A stretch of 64,000 nt of DNA from Myxococcales bacterium (GCA_016794525.1 JAEUJY010000141.1:213154-277153); one strand, 5' to 3'; counted from the stretch's first letter, positions 51,135 to 60,902 are shown. Notes: generated by a model not told the origin, from the letters alone. Translations and numbers: made by a program.

Positions 51135-51464
51135 ATGTGGCGACCGCTGCTCGGCCTCGCGCTCGCGTCCGGCCTGCTGGCGTGCGGCGACGGGAGCGCC
51201 CCGGTCGACGCCGCCGCGATCGACGCCGCCACGAACGACGCCGGCCTCGACGCCGCGGCGGTCGACTGCGACGGCGGGTGCGCCGGGCTCGGCGAGGCCT
51301 GCGGCAGCTCGGACGTCGACCTCGACGCCGGCGCCCGCACCTGCGGCGCCGGGCTGGTGTGCTGCTATCCGTGCGGCATCCCCGACTGCGTCGACCGGTG
51401 CATCGAGCCGTGCGCGCCGGGCTCCGGCTGCCAGGAGAACGGCTGCCCGGGGCCGTTCCCGTGA
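51135..51464 (+). CDS. Small Cys-rich lipoprotein
   Basis: 109 aa from the ATG at 51135. Signal peptide with LLAC lipobox at Cys17 (GLALASGLLACGDG). An Asp/Ala-rich linker follows, then a compact region with 15 Cys, including CDGGCAG, CCYPCGIPDC and CIEPCAPG. It is a likely disulfide-stabilised surface protein. It lies between the two DUF4157 genes, divergent from the first and in the same direction as the second. Function unknown. Confidence 0.75.
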   Translation: MWRPLLGLALASGLLACGDGSAPVDAAAIDAATNDAGLDAAAVDCDGGCAGLGEACGSSDVDLDAGARTCGAGLVCCYPCGIPDCVDRCIEPCAPGSGCQENGCPGPFP

Positions 51465-51550
51465 GCCGCCGCAGCAGCGATCGCTAGCGCGGGCGCGGGG
51501 TTCGACGATCCGCGCGGAGTGCGGGAAGAAGCGCCGGGAGCTGCGTTCCG

Positions 51551-53905
51551 GTGCTGACCATGGCCCACGACCACGCGACCGCGGCGATCGATCCCGATCT
51601 CTCGACCACCACCGAGGCCCGCCGCACGTCGCCGGGCAAGGCGTCGATGACCCAGCGCATGCCGGCGTCGGCGCGCGCGATCGCCCGCGCGGTCGCCGCC
51701 GCGATGGCCCCGGCGCCGGACGCCGACGCCCACGTCGATCGCGCGCTGGGCGGCTCGGGCCAGCCGCTGCCCGACGGCGTGCGCGATCGGTTCGAGCGCT
51801 CGCTGGGCGTGGACCTCGGCGGCGTGCGGGTCCACCAGGGCGGCGCCGCCGCCACCGCCGCGGCGGCGGTCGGCGCGCGCGCCTTCGCGTTCGGCGACGA
51901 CGTGGTCATGGGCGCGGGCGAGTACGCGCCCGACTCCGCCGAGGGCATCCACCTCCTCGCCCACGAGGTCGCGCACACGGTCCAGCAGCGCGGCAGCGCC
52001 GCCGCGCCGCAGTACAAGCTCACGACGACGACGCCCGGCGACGCCGCCGAGGTCGAGGCCGATCGCGCGGCCGCGGCGATGGTCGCCGGCGATCCGTTCG
52101 CGATCGGCGCGGCCGGCACGTCGGTGGCGCGGATCGCCCGCTGGGCCGACGACCGCGGCGCGCGCGCGGTGCTGGCGGCGATCGAGCGCGCCGACCTGCC
52201 GGCGATCCGCCAGCTGATCCTCGCGCTCGAGACGGCGCGCGCGAATAACACGCCGGCGGTCGAGCTCGGCGACCGCACGATGCCAGTGGCGATCGCCGAT
52301 CTGCACGAGCTCGAGACCCGCGCGCGGGCCCGCTTCACGTCGCTGGATCGCGCCGCGCCCGGTGCGCAGTCGCGCGACGGCGTCCCCGACGCCAGCCTCG
52401 ACCACGGCCCCGCGCCGGCCAGCGCCGACCACGGCCCCGCGCCGGCCAGCGCCGAGGGCGCCGACGGCGCGCCGGCCTCCCACCCGCCCGCAGCGCAGGG
52501 CGGCGCTCACGGCCACGGCGCCGGCCTGCAGATCCGCGAGCGGTTCCGGCAGGAGTTCGACCTGATGGCCGGCGGCCGCGAGTTCGCGGGCGGCTGGCTG
52601 ATCTTGCGCAGCGCGCGGATCCGCATCGAGGTCTACGACGAACAGACCCCGGTCGCGTCGGGCAACGGCGAGCGCACCCAGGTGGCGGTGCCGTCGGCGA
52701 CGACCCGGCAGGTGCGCGCGGGCCGCCCCGCCGCCCCCGCGTCGGTCGGTGGCCAGGTCGAGCTCCCTCGCTTCGCGCCCGGCGAGTGGCACGGCGCGGT
52801 CGACCACGTGCAGGCGCGGACCAACTTCGCGCCGTCGCTGTCGCTCGCGCGCGAGGGCGAGGTCATGACCGGGAACATCGGGGTCGGGACCGTGCAGGTG
52901 CGTGGCCGCCCCTTCACCTGGGGGCCCGAGACCAGCTTCGAATGCCCGATCCGGCTCATCGAGCGCGCCCGCAACGGCTCGTCGGGTGCCGCCGAATGGC
53001 GGATCGCCGAGCTGCGCCCCACGTTCCATGCCGGCCCGGTCCAGCTTCCCGGCCACGACTCGTTCGTGCGCGTGTCGCTCGAGCTGTCGCTCGGCCCGAA
53101 CCTGACCCGCCTGCGCTCGTGGCTCACCCAGCGCGGCGTCCGCGCCGCGGCCGACGCCGTCGAGCGGCGCGCCGAGCAAGCCGCGGCCACCGCCACCGAG
53201 AACGCCGCCGAGCGCACCGCCGCCAGCTCCGCCGAGAACGCCGCCGAGCGCGGCGCCGTCAACACCGCCGAGAACGCCGCCGAGCGTGGCGCCGTCAACA
53301 CCGCCGAGAACGCCGCCGAGCGTGGCGCCGTCAACGCCACCGAGAACGCGGCGATGCGCGGTGGTGGCGAGGCGGCGCTCGAGGGCGGCGCGCGGGTCGG
53401 GGCCCGCGGCGTCGCGGCCCGCGGCGTCGCCGCGCTGGGCGCGGTCGCCGAGGTGCTGGGGTTCCTCGACCTGCCGGTGCAGATGACGATCTGGAACCTC
53501 TGGATGTGGCACCACGCGTGGGAGTCGGGGCAACGCGACGCCGCGCTGGCGACGCGCGTCCAGCGCGACCTGTTCGACTGCTGCATGTCGTACGCGCAGG
53601 TGATGACCGGCGGCGCGCCGCGCGGCGGGCGCCCCGGCGCCGACGGCGCCCACGCCGCCGAGCAGCGCATCGCGCGCGCGGTCGCGGCGGGCTACACCCG
53701 CGAGCGGATCTTCGAGGCCACGCGCACCTACCAGTTCGCCGGCCGCTACGGCCTGCCCGCCTGGTACCAGCAGGCCTACGTCGAGATGGCGCCGCGGGCC
53801 CGCGCCGCCGCCGCGCAGCAGCAGGGCTTCCTCGACGTCGTCGGCGCGGCGATCGACGCCGTCGATCAGGGCGGCTACGGCTACCGCGCGTTCGGCGGCT
53901 GGTGA
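51551..53905 (+). CDS. Second DUF4157 (eCIS core) protein
   Basis: 784 aa from the GTG at 51551, placed 10 bases after GGGAG; the ATG at 51560 is the alternative. The DUF4157 domain has LLAHEVAHTVQQ (His138, Glu139, His142) and a VEADRAAAAM region, then a Pro/Ala-rich linker. A beta-rich middle domain (about 320-530) is unrecognised. Next come 36-bp coding repeats (53198-53353; ENAAERGAVNTA units), a glycine-rich hydrophobic segment and an aromatic-rich end (LPVQMTIWNLWMWHHAW). The C-terminal region is not an obvious enzyme, but its position matches toxin ends of other DUF4157 proteins. Effector or scaffold role is inference. Confidence 0.75.
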   Translation: MLTMAHDHATAAIDPDLSTTTEARRTSPGKASMTQRMPASARAIARAVAAAMAPAPDADAHVDRALGGSGQPLPDGVRDRFERSLGVDLGGVRVHQGGAAATAAAAVGARAFAFGDDVVMGAGEYAPDSAEGIHLLAHEVAHTVQQRGSAAAPQYKLTTTTPGDAAEVEADRAAAAMVAGDPFAIGAAGTSVARIARWADDRGARAVLAAIERADLPAIRQLILALETARANNTPAVELGDRTMPVAIADLHELETRARARFTSLDRAAPGAQSRDGVPDASLDHGPAPASADHGPAPASAEGADGAPASHPPAAQGGAHGHGAGLQIRERFRQEFDLMAGGREFAGGWLILRSARIRIEVYDEQTPVASGNGERTQVAVPSATTRQVRAGRPAAPASVGGQVELPRFAPGEWHGAVDHVQARTNFAPSLSLAREGEVMTGNIGVGTVQVRGRPFTWGPETSFECPIRLIERARNGSSGAAEWRIAELRPTFHAGPVQLPGHDSFVRVSLELSLGPNLTRLRSWLTQRGVRAAADAVERRAEQAAATATENAAERTAASSAENAAERGAVNTAENAAERGAVNTAENAAERGAVNATENAAMRGGGEAALEGGARVGARGVAARGVAALGAVAEVLGFLDLPVQMTIWNLWMWHHAWESGQRDAALATRVQRDLFDCCMSYAQVMTGGAPRGGRPGADGAHAAEQRIARAVAAGYTRERIFEATRTYQFAGRYGLPAWYQQAYVEMAPRARAAAAQQQGFLDVVGAAIDAVDQGGYGYRAFGGW
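53198..53353 (+). repeat. 36-bp in-frame tandem repeats
   Basis: Four full units of 36 bp (starting 53198, 53234, 53270 and 53306) plus a partial fifth at 53342. Each begins GAGAACGCCGCCGAG and encodes twelve residues beginning ENAAER. Inner copies are almost identical. The repeats are Ala/Glu-rich and should form helix, acting as a spacer between the beta domain and the aromatic C-terminus. Confidence 0.9.
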
Positions 53906-53915
53906 CCGCCGCCGG

Positions 53916-54923
53916 TCACCGCGCGTCGGCGCGCAGCTGCGAGCGCAGCCGCTCGGGCGTCGTGCCGGTCCAGTCGTGGAACGCGCGGATGAACGAGTTG
54001 GGATCTTCGAAGCCGAGCAAGAACGAGATCTCGGCGCCGGCCATGCCGGTGGCGCCGAGGTAGTAGCGCGCCAGGCCCTCGCGGGTCGCGTCGAGCACCT
54101 GCTGGAAGCTGGTGCCCTCGTCCTGCAGGCGCCGCTGCAGCGTGCGCGCGCTGACGCCGAGCCGCTGCGCGACGTCGGCGACGCCCCCGCGGCCGCCCGG
54201 CAGCAGCTCGAGCAACGCCGCGCGCACCCGCTCGGCGGCCGACGCGCCGGCGTCGAGCTCGGCCAGCCGTCGGCGCAGCTCGGGCTCGAAGAAGCTCCAC
54301 ATGCCGGCGCGCGCGGTGAGGAACGGCGCGCGCGCGTCGGCGGCGGCCAGCGTCATCGACACGATCGGCGCCGGCGTCACCGCCACGCCGAACGCCTGCG
54401 CGACCTCGGCCGCCGGCTCGAACCGGTGCGGCGACGTCACCGCCAGCGGCACCACCGGGCGCCGCGTGCCGAGCCGCGCCAGCTGCAGGCAGCACGCGAG
54501 CTCGAACGCGTACAGCATCGGCGGCGGCACCACCGGCGGCGCGGTCCACTCGATGCCGATCGTCGTCGCGGCCGGCCCGACGTCGACGTGCAGCGCCACC
54601 GGCGCGCACAGTCGCTTGTAGCGGGCCAGCCGCGCGGCGGCCGCGTCGAAGTTGTCGCTGCACATCGCCGCGAACACCGGCGGGTCGAACATCTCGAACG
54701 ACATCGCCTGGCCGGCGCGCAGCGCCAGCAGCGGATCACCCGACTCGTCGTGGAACGCCGCCAGCAGCCGCGCGAACTCGTCGGCGCGCAACGTCGCGTT
54801 GTCGCGCGCGAGCAGGTCGTCGGGCAGGCCGGCCCGGCGCAAGACGTCCGCCGGCGCCACGCCGAACGCGTGCATGAGCAGGCGCCACGCCGGGCTGACC
54901 GGATATGCGCTGGTGGGCAACAT
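53916..54923 (-). CDS. AraC-family transcription regulator
   Basis: 335 aa from the ATG at 54923. The N-terminal ~200 residues match the arabinose-binding-type domain of the OruR/Argr-like AraC subgroup (DPLLALRAGQAMSFEMF, RLARYKRLCAPV). The C-terminal DNA-binding domain has two helix-turn-helices, ADVAQRLGVSARTLQRRL and ISFLLGFEDPNSFIRAF. It is convergent with the second DUF4157 gene; the divergent neighbour is a small exported protein. Ligand and targets unknown. Confidence 0.92.
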   Translation of the reverse strand: MLPTSAYPVSPAWRLLMHAFGVAPADVLRRAGLPDDLLARDNATLRADEFARLLAAFHDESGDPLLALRAGQAMSFEMFDPPVFAAMCSDNFDAAAARLARYKRLCAPVALHVDVGPAATTIGIEWTAPPVVPPPMLYAFELACCLQLARLGTRRPVVPLAVTSPHRFEPAAEVAQAFGVAVTPAPIVSMTLAAADARAPFLTARAGMWSFFEPELRRRLAELDAGASAAERVRAALLELLPGGRGGVADVAQRLGVSARTLQRRLQDEGTSFQQVLDATREGLARYYLGATGMAGAEISFLLGFEDPNSFIRAFHDWTGTTPERLRSQLRADAR

Positions 54924-55089
54924 GCCGACCCGCTGACGATACCGAGCCGCGGCCGCCGCCGCACTCGCGAACCGCGCCGCGACGCCTGCCGATCGCGCCA
55001 GCCCGGCCCGGTGCGCCGTGGCGCGATCGGTTGGTCGCCTGGCGCGACCCGCGATTGGCGTGGCGCGCGCCCACCTCTACAAGGGACGC

Positions 55090-55608
55090 ATGCGGCACCT
55101 GGCGCTGAGCTTCGCGGTGATCGCGGTCGCGACCGGCGCGGCGCGCGCCGAGCCCCGCGGCTTCACGATCGGCGCCCGGCCGGTGTGGTTCGTGACCGGC
55201 GGCGTCACCACCGGCGGCACGGTCGCGGTGGCCGACCGCGGCGCGCTGGTGGGCGGCGAGCTCGGGCTGGTCCGCATCCGCGACCGCCACGTCGCCGGCG
55301 TCTACGTCGACGGCTTCTACGACTTCGGCGTCGACGCCGCGCTGGTCACCGCCGGCCCCGAGCTGGCGCTCATCCGCCGCTCGCCGACGATGCCGCTGGC
55401 GCTGGGGATCGACGGCGGCGGCGCGCTGCGGTTCGGCGGCGACGGCGGCCTCGGCGCCGCCGGGCGGGTCTTCGTCACCGTGGCCGGCGCGGTGTCGCTG
55501 TACGGCCGCTACGTGTTCATCGACGGCGACGCCGACCGCCACGCGGTGCAGGTGGGCCTGACGCTCAAGTTCCCGCTCGCCGCGCCGTTCGGCGCCGGCG
55601 CGCGCTGA
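55090..55608 (+). CDS. Small secreted outer-membrane-like protein
   Basis: 172 aa from the ATG at 55090, with AAGGGA upstream. Signal peptide [20 protein letters not shown]. The mature part is a run of amphipathic strands with glycine turns, ending in [16 protein letters not shown]; an eight-stranded barrel would fit the size. Ten bases after its stop the oxidoreductase operon begins, so it may be the first gene of that transcript. Function unknown. Confidence 0.7.
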   Translation: MRHLALSFAVIAVATGAARAEPRGFTIGARPVWFVTGGVTTGGTVAVADRGALVGGELGLVRIRDRHVAGVYVDGFYDFGVDAALVTAGPELALIRRSPTMPLALGIDGGGALRFGGDGGLGAAGRVFVTVAGAVSLYGRYVFIDGDADRHAVQVGLTLKFPLAAPFGAGAR

Positions 55609-55618
55609 CGGAGGGATC

Positions 55619-56089
55619 ATGAAGCTCCGGGTCAACGGTCAACCTGCCACCCTCGACATCCCCGACGACGTCCCGCTGTTGTGGGCGATCCGCGAAGAGC
55701 TGGGGCTGACCGGCACCAAGTTCGGCTGCGGCGCCGCGCAGTGCGGCGCGTGCACCGTGCTGGTCGACGGCCAGGCGCGGCGGTCGTGCGTCACCGCGGT
55801 CGGCGACGTCGCCGACCACGAGGTCACCACCGTCGAGGGGCTGGCCGCCGCCGGCACGCTGCACGCGGTCCAGCAGGCGTGGCTCGATGAGAACGTCCCG
55901 CAGTGCGGCTACTGCCAGGTCGGCCAGATCATGGCGGCCGTCGCGCTGCTCGCGGCGCGCCCCGACCCCAGCGACGACGACATCGACGCGGTCATGACCG
56001 CCAACCTGTGCCGCTGCGGCACCTACCCGCGGATCCGGCGCGCGATCGTCCGCGCCGCCGCCGCGCTGCGCGCCGGAGGCCAGCCGTGA
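55619..56089 (+). CDS. 2Fe-2S subunit of an aldehyde-oxidoreductase-type dehydrogenase
   Basis: 156 aa from the ATG at 55619 (GGAGG upstream). The plant-type 2Fe-2S ligands are [12 protein letters not shown] with the next Cys in RRSC; the second 2Fe-2S site has CGYCQVGQ and NLCRCGTY. Length and motifs match the small subunit of xanthine-dehydrogenase-family enzymes of the IorA type. It passes electrons from the molybdenum centre. The stop overlaps the next gene's GTG (GTGA), so the two are coupled. Confidence 0.95.
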   Translation: MKLRVNGQPATLDIPDDVPLLWAIREELGLTGTKFGCGAAQCGACTVLVDGQARRSCVTAVGDVADHEVTTVEGLAAAGTLHAVQQAWLDENVPQCGYCQVGQIMAAVALLAARPDPSDDDIDAVMTANLCRCGTYPRIRRAIVRAAAALRAGGQP

Positions 56090-58329
56090 CCGCGCTCAGC
56101 CGTCGCGCGATCTTGCAAGGCGCGATCGCCGGCGGCGCGCTGAGCGTCGCGGCGTCGCTGCCCGGGTGCGCCGATCCGCGCCGCCAGCGCATCCGCCACG
56201 CCGACGCCACCGGCGAGCTGACCACCAGCGCGTTCATCACCGTGCTGCCCAGCGGCGTGATCGCGCTGACCGTGCACAAGGCCGAGATCGGCCAGGGCGT
56301 CACGACCGCCTACGCGACGATGGTGGCCGAGGAGCTGGAGGTCGAGCCCGGCGATCTCGACCTGCACTTCGGCGAGGCGCGCCCCGAGTTTCGCACCACC
56401 GGGCTCGAGGGCGTGCCGATGTTCGCGATCCAGGCCACCGGCGGCTCGACCAGCACCGCCGAGGGCTACCTGCCGCTGCGCCGCGCCGCCGCCGCGACGC
56501 GCGAGGTGCTGATCGGCGCCGCCGCCGCGCGCTGGGGCGTGCCCGCGGGCGAGTGCGCGGCCCGGGCCGGCCAGATCCACCACGCCGCCACCGGCCGCGC
56601 GCTCGGCTACGGCGCGCTCACCCACGACGCCGCGCGCCGCGCGCTGCCCGACGACCCGCCGCTCAAGCCGGCCGCCAGCTTCCGGCTGATCGGCAAGCAC
56701 GGCGCGCGCGTCGACGCCTACGCCAAGGTCACCGGCGCCGCGATCTTCGGAATCGACGTGGTCGTCCCCGAGATGGTGTGCGCCGCGGCGATCCACGGCC
56801 CGCAGTACGGCGCGCGCGCCCGGGCGGTGCGCGACGCCGCTGCGCGCCAGAGCCCCGGCGTGATCGACGTGCTCAGCCTGCCGTGGGGCGTCGCGGTGGT
56901 GGCGGCCAAGTTCTGGCAGGCGCAGCGCGCGGCGCGGCTGGTCGAGATCGACTGGCACGCCGGCGCCACCGCCGGCCTCGACAGCGACGCGATGATGGCC
57001 GCGGCCCGCGCGCACACCGGCGCCGGCGCGGCGGTGCGCGACGACGGCGACGCCGGGGCCGCGATCGGCCGCGCGCCGAAGAAGGTCGAGGCGGTCTACG
57101 AGGCGCCGTTTCTGGCCCACGCCACGCTCGAGCCGCAGAACTGCGTCGCCGCGGTGCGCGGCCGCAAGGTCGAGATCTGGGCGCCGTGCCAGTCGCCCAG
57201 CGCGATCCAGGAGGTCGTCGCGGTGGCGCTCGACGTGCGCGCCGAGGACGTGCGAGTCCACACGACGTTCGCCGGCGGCGGCTTCGGACGGCGGCTGCTC
57301 GCCGACTACGCCGCCCAGGCCGCGACGATCGCGCGCCGCGTGGGGCGCCCGGTCAAGCTGATCTGGGATCGCGCCAGCGACATGACCCAGGGCTACTACC
57401 GCCCGGCCAACGTCACCCACGTGCGCGGCGCGATCGACGCCGCCGGGCGCATGACCGGCCTCGCCTACCACAACCTGTCGCAGTCGATCACGGTCGACTC
57501 CGCCGAGGCGGTGCGCGGCGGCATGCCGCGCTGGCTGCCGGCGCTGTCGCGCCACCTCACCGCCCAGACGATGGTCGCGCTGACCGCCGCCAACACGATG
57601 ATCGATCTGTTCGCGACCGAGGGCGCGCACAACACGCCGTACCGCGTGCCGCACGTCCGCGTCGCCTACACGCCGATCGCCACCGGCCTGCCGGTCGCGT
57701 CGTGGCGCTCGGTCGGCAACTCGGTCAACGGCTTCGTCATCGAGGGGCTGGTCGACGAGCTGGCCCACCTGGCCGGCGCCGATCCGTACCAGTTCCGGCG
57801 GGCCCACCTGGCCGCGGGCTCGCGCGAGCTGCGGGTCCTCGACGCGGTCGCCGCGCTCGCCGGCTGGGGCCAGGCGCCGCCGGCCGGCCACGCCTGGGGC
57901 ATCGCCCGCCACACCGCGTTCGGCACCGAGGCCGCCGAGATCGCCGAGGTGACGACCGTCGGCGGGCGCGTCCGGGTCACGCGGGTGTGGTGCGCGGTCG
58001 AGTGCGGCCAGGTGGTCAACCCCGACCTGGTGAAGGCGCAGCTCGAGGGCGGCATCGTCTTCGGGCTGTCGGCCGCGCTCGATCAGGCGATCACGCTCGC
58101 CGACGGCGTCGTGCGCGAGCGCAGCTACGACGCGTTCCCGCCGGTGCGCATGGCCGAGTGCCCGCGCGTCGAGGTCGCGATCGTGCCCAGCGACGCGGCG
58201 CCGACCGGCGTCGGCGAGCCCGGCGTGCCGCCGATCGCGCCGGCGGTGGCCAACGCGATCTTCGCGCTGACCGGCCGGCGCCTGCGCCGGATGCCGCTGC
58301 AGCGCGCCTACCAGGAGTGGAAGCCATGA
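56086..58329 (+). CDS. Molybdopterin subunit of an isoquinoline-1-oxidoreductase-like dehydrogenase
   Basis: 747 aa from a GTG at 56086 that overlaps the preceding stop. An N-terminal Tat signal is visible ([12 protein letters not shown]). The xanthine dehydrogenase-type molybdenum domains follow: [10 protein letters not shown] near the start, [13 protein letters not shown] loop, GGGFGRR in the middle, and [18 protein letters not shown] at the end. IorB-type enzymes hydroxylate N-heterocycles or oxidise aldehydes in the periplasm with cytochrome as acceptor. The next gene encodes that cytochrome. Substrate not readable. Confidence 0.93.
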   Translation: MTALSRRAILQGAIAGGALSVAASLPGCADPRRQRIRHADATGELTTSAFITVLPSGVIALTVHKAEIGQGVTTAYATMVAEELEVEPGDLDLHFGEARPEFRTTGLEGVPMFAIQATGGSTSTAEGYLPLRRAAAATREVLIGAAAARWGVPAGECAARAGQIHHAATGRALGYGALTHDAARRALPDDPPLKPAASFRLIGKHGARVDAYAKVTGAAIFGIDVVVPEMVCAAAIHGPQYGARARAVRDAAARQSPGVIDVLSLPWGVAVVAAKFWQAQRAARLVEIDWHAGATAGLDSDAMMAAARAHTGAGAAVRDDGDAGAAIGRAPKKVEAVYEAPFLAHATLEPQNCVAAVRGRKVEIWAPCQSPSAIQEVVAVALDVRAEDVRVHTTFAGGGFGRRLLADYAAQAATIARRVGRPVKLIWDRASDMTQGYYRPANVTHVRGAIDAAGRMTGLAYHNLSQSITVDSAEAVRGGMPRWLPALSRHLTAQTMVALTAANTMIDLFATEGAHNTPYRVPHVRVAYTPIATGLPVASWRSVGNSVNGFVIEGLVDELAHLAGADPYQFRRAHLAAGSRELRVLDAVAALAGWGQAPPAGHAWGIARHTAFGTEAAEIAEVTTVGGRVRVTRVWCAVECGQVVNPDLVKAQLEGGIVFGLSAALDQAITLADGVVRERSYDAFPPVRMAECPRVEVAIVPSDAAPTGVGEPGVPPIAPAVANAIFALTGRRLRRMPLQRAYQEWKP

Positions 58330-58925
58330 TCGGCACCGCCGCGATCCGGGTCACGACCGCGCTCGCGCTGTGCGCCGCCGCCGCGCTGGTCGCGCGCGGC
58401 GACGAGCCGCAGCCCCCGCCCACCGGCGCCCCGACCGTCGACGCCGCCGCCGGCGCCCGCGCGTTCGCCACCGTCGCCCGCGTGCTGCAGTCGCCGCGCT
58501 GCCAGAACTGCCACCCCGCCGGCGATCGCCCGCTGCAGGGCGACCGCGGCCGGCCGCACCGCATGAACATCAGCCGCAAGAGCGTCGCCGCCGGGCTGAC
58601 CTGCGGCGCGTGCCACCAGCCGACCAACGCCGACCGGCTCGGCGTCGTCGGCGGCCCGCCGGGCGCGCCGCACTGGGGCCTGCCGCCGGCCGCGACGCCG
58701 ATGGTCTTCCAGGGCCGCACGCCGGCGGCGCTGTGCGCGCAGCTCAAGGATCCGGCGCAGACCGGCGGTCGCGATCTGCCGACGCTCCTGCACCACGTCG
58801 CCACCGATCCGCTGGTGCTGTGGGCGTGGTCGCCCGGCGGTCGGCGCACGCCGCCGCCGGTGCCGCACGCCGCGTTCGTGGAGGCGTTCACGACCTGGGT
58901 CGCCTCCGGCGGCGCCTGTCCGTGA
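58326..58925 (+). CDS. Di-haem cytochrome c-like electron acceptor
   Basis: 199 aa from the ATG at 58326, overlapping the TGA of the molybdopterin gene (ATGA). Signal peptide [19 protein letters not shown]. Two CxxCH haem-binding motifs are present: CQNCH and CGACH. The rest is low in secondary markers and rich in Pro and Gly. The coupling indicates it accepts electrons from the dehydrogenase and passes them on in the periplasm. This is the usual third member of IorA/IorB-type operons. Confidence 0.85.
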   Translation: MIGTAAIRVTTALALCAAAALVARGDEPQPPPTGAPTVDAAAGARAFATVARVLQSPRCQNCHPAGDRPLQGDRGRPHRMNISRKSVAAGLTCGACHQPTNADRLGVVGGPPGAPHWGLPPAATPMVFQGRTPAALCAQLKDPAQTGGRDLPTLLHHVATDPLVLWAWSPGGRRTPPPVPHAAFVEAFTTWVASGGACP

Positions 58926-58985
58926 TCCGGACGGCCCGCGATTTCGCGCTTGACGATCGCGCGCGAGTCTCGTAGAAGCATCGTG

Positions 58986-59237
58986 CCTCGCCGATGTCCC
59001 CGGCGAGGTCCGTAGCGGGGTGGCAGAGGTCGGGCATCGCAGGACGCGATGTGCTCCTCGGTCGGCACGACGGTGCGCGCTCTCCCGGGCGTGTCCACGC
59101 AGTCGCGTCCCGACGCCAACCCGTCGGCCAGGGAAAGAGGGTTCGACTCCCTCCAGCTCCGCCATCTTATGGAGCTGACGCCGAACGGCACGGCACTGGG
59201 TCGCCATCCCAGCTCCCGACGCTGTCTGGAACACAGC
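58986..59237 (+). ncRNA. Structured locus with a tRNA-like 3' end
   Basis: No convincing CDS occupies 58926-59546. Hairpins visible in order: CCTCGCCG/CGGCGAGG (58986-59008), CATCGC/GCGATG (59035-59051), CCGACG/CGTCGG (just before the arm described next), a textbook T-arm GAGGG-TTCGACT-CCCTC (59137-59153), acceptor-type CAGCTCC, G and CCA (to 59164). Six bases later comes GGAGCTG (59171-59177), the exact complement of CAGCTCC, then a tRNA-like order: 3-bp stem GCC/GGC, 5-bp stem CTGGG/CCCAG (59196-59212) with a 7-base loop, and GCTGT/ACAGC (59221-59237). A D-arm-like stretch GGTGGCAGAGGTCGG lies near 59019-59033. The order 3' half then 5' half is that of circularly permuted tRNA or tmRNA genes, but T8 and T33 are absent. 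An att-site fragment is the alternative. Nothing else is seen from 59238 to 59528. Confidence 0.4.
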
Positions 59238-59546
59238 GAAAAAACTTGGCCGGTCGGTCGGGGGCGGCCTCGACGTCGCGGCTCGCCGCGCCGTCACCCG
59301 CACCTCGACCGGGCGTCACGCCCCACCCGCACCGCCGCGATCCGCTGCGCCGACGACGTCGACGCGGTCCGTCGCGATCCGCTGCGACCACGGCCGTGCC
59401 GCTCGCTCGCGATCGGTCCCGCCATCGCCGCTCGTCGCTCGCCGCGCGCGTCTCCGGACGCGCGTCGCGCCGCCGACCGGCGCCGGTCCTGGCCGCCCCC
59501 GCCGACCACCCTTTCGATTTCCCCCTGCAAGGAAGGCAGGTGTCCC

Positions 59547-60632
59547 ATGAAGACGTTCACGATCCCGATCACCCAGCGTGCCGTGCTCACCAAGCACGGC
59601 GTCCCCGTCCGCGCGCTCGCGCCCGGCAAGCACGGCTTCTGGACCGGCGCGTACGACGTCGTGCGCTTCGACCGCAGCGAGCTGGTGTTCGACGCCGCGC
59701 CCGAGCTGCGCGCCGTCATGCCCGCCGGCTGGTACGCCGAGGCCACCGTCGGCCCGCGCCAGCGCGGCGTGCTGTGGAAGCACGGCCGCCCGGCCAAGTT
59801 CCTGCGCCCCGGCACCCACCGCTACTGGGCCGGCGACGACGGCATCGAGCTGCGCGTCTACGACGTCGACCAGCCGATGCCCGAGCTGACCGACGAGCTG
59901 CGCGCGCTGATCCCGGCGGCCGAGCTGCTCGACGTCACCGTGCAGCAGCACCAGCGCGGCCTGAAGTACGTCAGCGGCCGGTTCGCCGAGCAGCTCGCCC
60001 CGGGCCGCTACGTGAGCTGGAACCCGCCCGACGCCAAGGTCGCGATCGCGGTGCTCGACACGCGGCGCCAGCAGCTCAACGTGCCGGCCCAGGAGCTGAT
60101 GACCAAGGACAAGGTCACGCTGCGCCTGACGCTGACGCTCGAGTACGCGCCCACCGATCTGCCGGTGGCGATCCACGCGGTCGCCGACCTGCGCGAGGCG
60201 CTGTACCTCGAGGTGCAGCTGGCCGCGCGCGACTACGTCGGCGCGACGACCCTCGACGAGCTGCTCGAGGGCCGCGAGGCCATGACCCGCTACCTCGAGG
60301 CGCGGGTCGTGCCGCGGGCCAAGGACCTCGGCGTCGAGGTGGCGCGCGTCGGCGTCAAGGACGTCGTCCTGCCCGGCGAGATGAAGACGCTGCTCAACCG
60401 CGTCATCGAGGCCGAGAAGGAGGCCGCGGCCAACGTCATCACCCGGCGCGAGGAGGCGGCCGCGACCCGCAGCATGGCCAACACCGCGCGCGCGTTCGCC
60501 GAGCAGCCGCTGCTCCTCGAGCTCAAGCGGCTCGAGACGCTGAAGGAGGTCGCGGGCAAGGTCGGCGCGATCAAGCTGGTGATGGGCGCCGAGGGCGTCC
60601 AGCGCCTGCTCGGCGACGGCAAGCCGGCGTGA
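59547..60632 (+). CDS. Slipin/SPFH (band 7) protein
   Basis: 361 aa from the ATG at 59547 with AAGGAAGG upstream. Upstream in-frame extension would run through the RNA-like locus and is rejected. Two similar N-terminal repeats (LTKHGVPVRALAPGKHGFW and LWKHGRPAKFLRPGTHRYW) precede the SPFH domain with LEYAPTDLPVAI, REALYLEVQLAARDYVG and a coiled C-terminal helix (EKEAAANVITRREEAAATR). No clear membrane helix at the start, so it may associate through acylation or partners. SPFH proteins scaffold membrane microdomains. No NfeD partner is in the window. Confidence 0.88.
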   Translation: MKTFTIPITQRAVLTKHGVPVRALAPGKHGFWTGAYDVVRFDRSELVFDAAPELRAVMPAGWYAEATVGPRQRGVLWKHGRPAKFLRPGTHRYWAGDDGIELRVYDVDQPMPELTDELRALIPAAELLDVTVQQHQRGLKYVSGRFAEQLAPGRYVSWNPPDAKVAIAVLDTRRQQLNVPAQELMTKDKVTLRLTLTLEYAPTDLPVAIHAVADLREALYLEVQLAARDYVGATTLDELLEGREAMTRYLEARVVPRAKDLGVEVARVGVKDVVLPGEMKTLLNRVIEAEKEAAANVITRREEAAATRSMANTARAFAEQPLLLELKRLETLKEVAGKVGAIKLVMGAEGVQRLLGDGKPA

Positions 60633-60902
60633 CGCGACCGCGGGCGCGCGGGGCCGCAACCTTCGTTGCGGTCCCGTCGCGGATCGCCTCGCCGCGCCGT
60701 GAACCGCCGCGCACGTCGTCGGGATCCGCCACGCGGCGCCGACACTGCCGCGAGATCCCGCGCCCGTGAACCGGCGGTGACAGCGCGGCCGAGATCGACG
60801 ACTTGGCCGTCGCGCGTTTCACCGCGCGCCACGGATCCGGACATCTCCGTCGTGGGTCGCGCCCGCGGCTCCGTGGCACGCGCCGTGAAAAGCGCCGCGG
60901 CC

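Noticed and set aside
58926..59164. Complete canonical tmRNA or selenocysteine tRNA ending at the CCA
   Set aside because: No 5' acceptor strand is found upstream, there is no tag reading frame with an Ala-Leu-Ala-Ala end, and no TCA anticodon is visible. Only the 3' end fits.
59049..59546. N-terminal extension of the slipin gene by 166 codons
   Set aside because: It runs through the tRNA-like element, has no family similarity, and the ATG at 59547 has a good ribosome-binding site.
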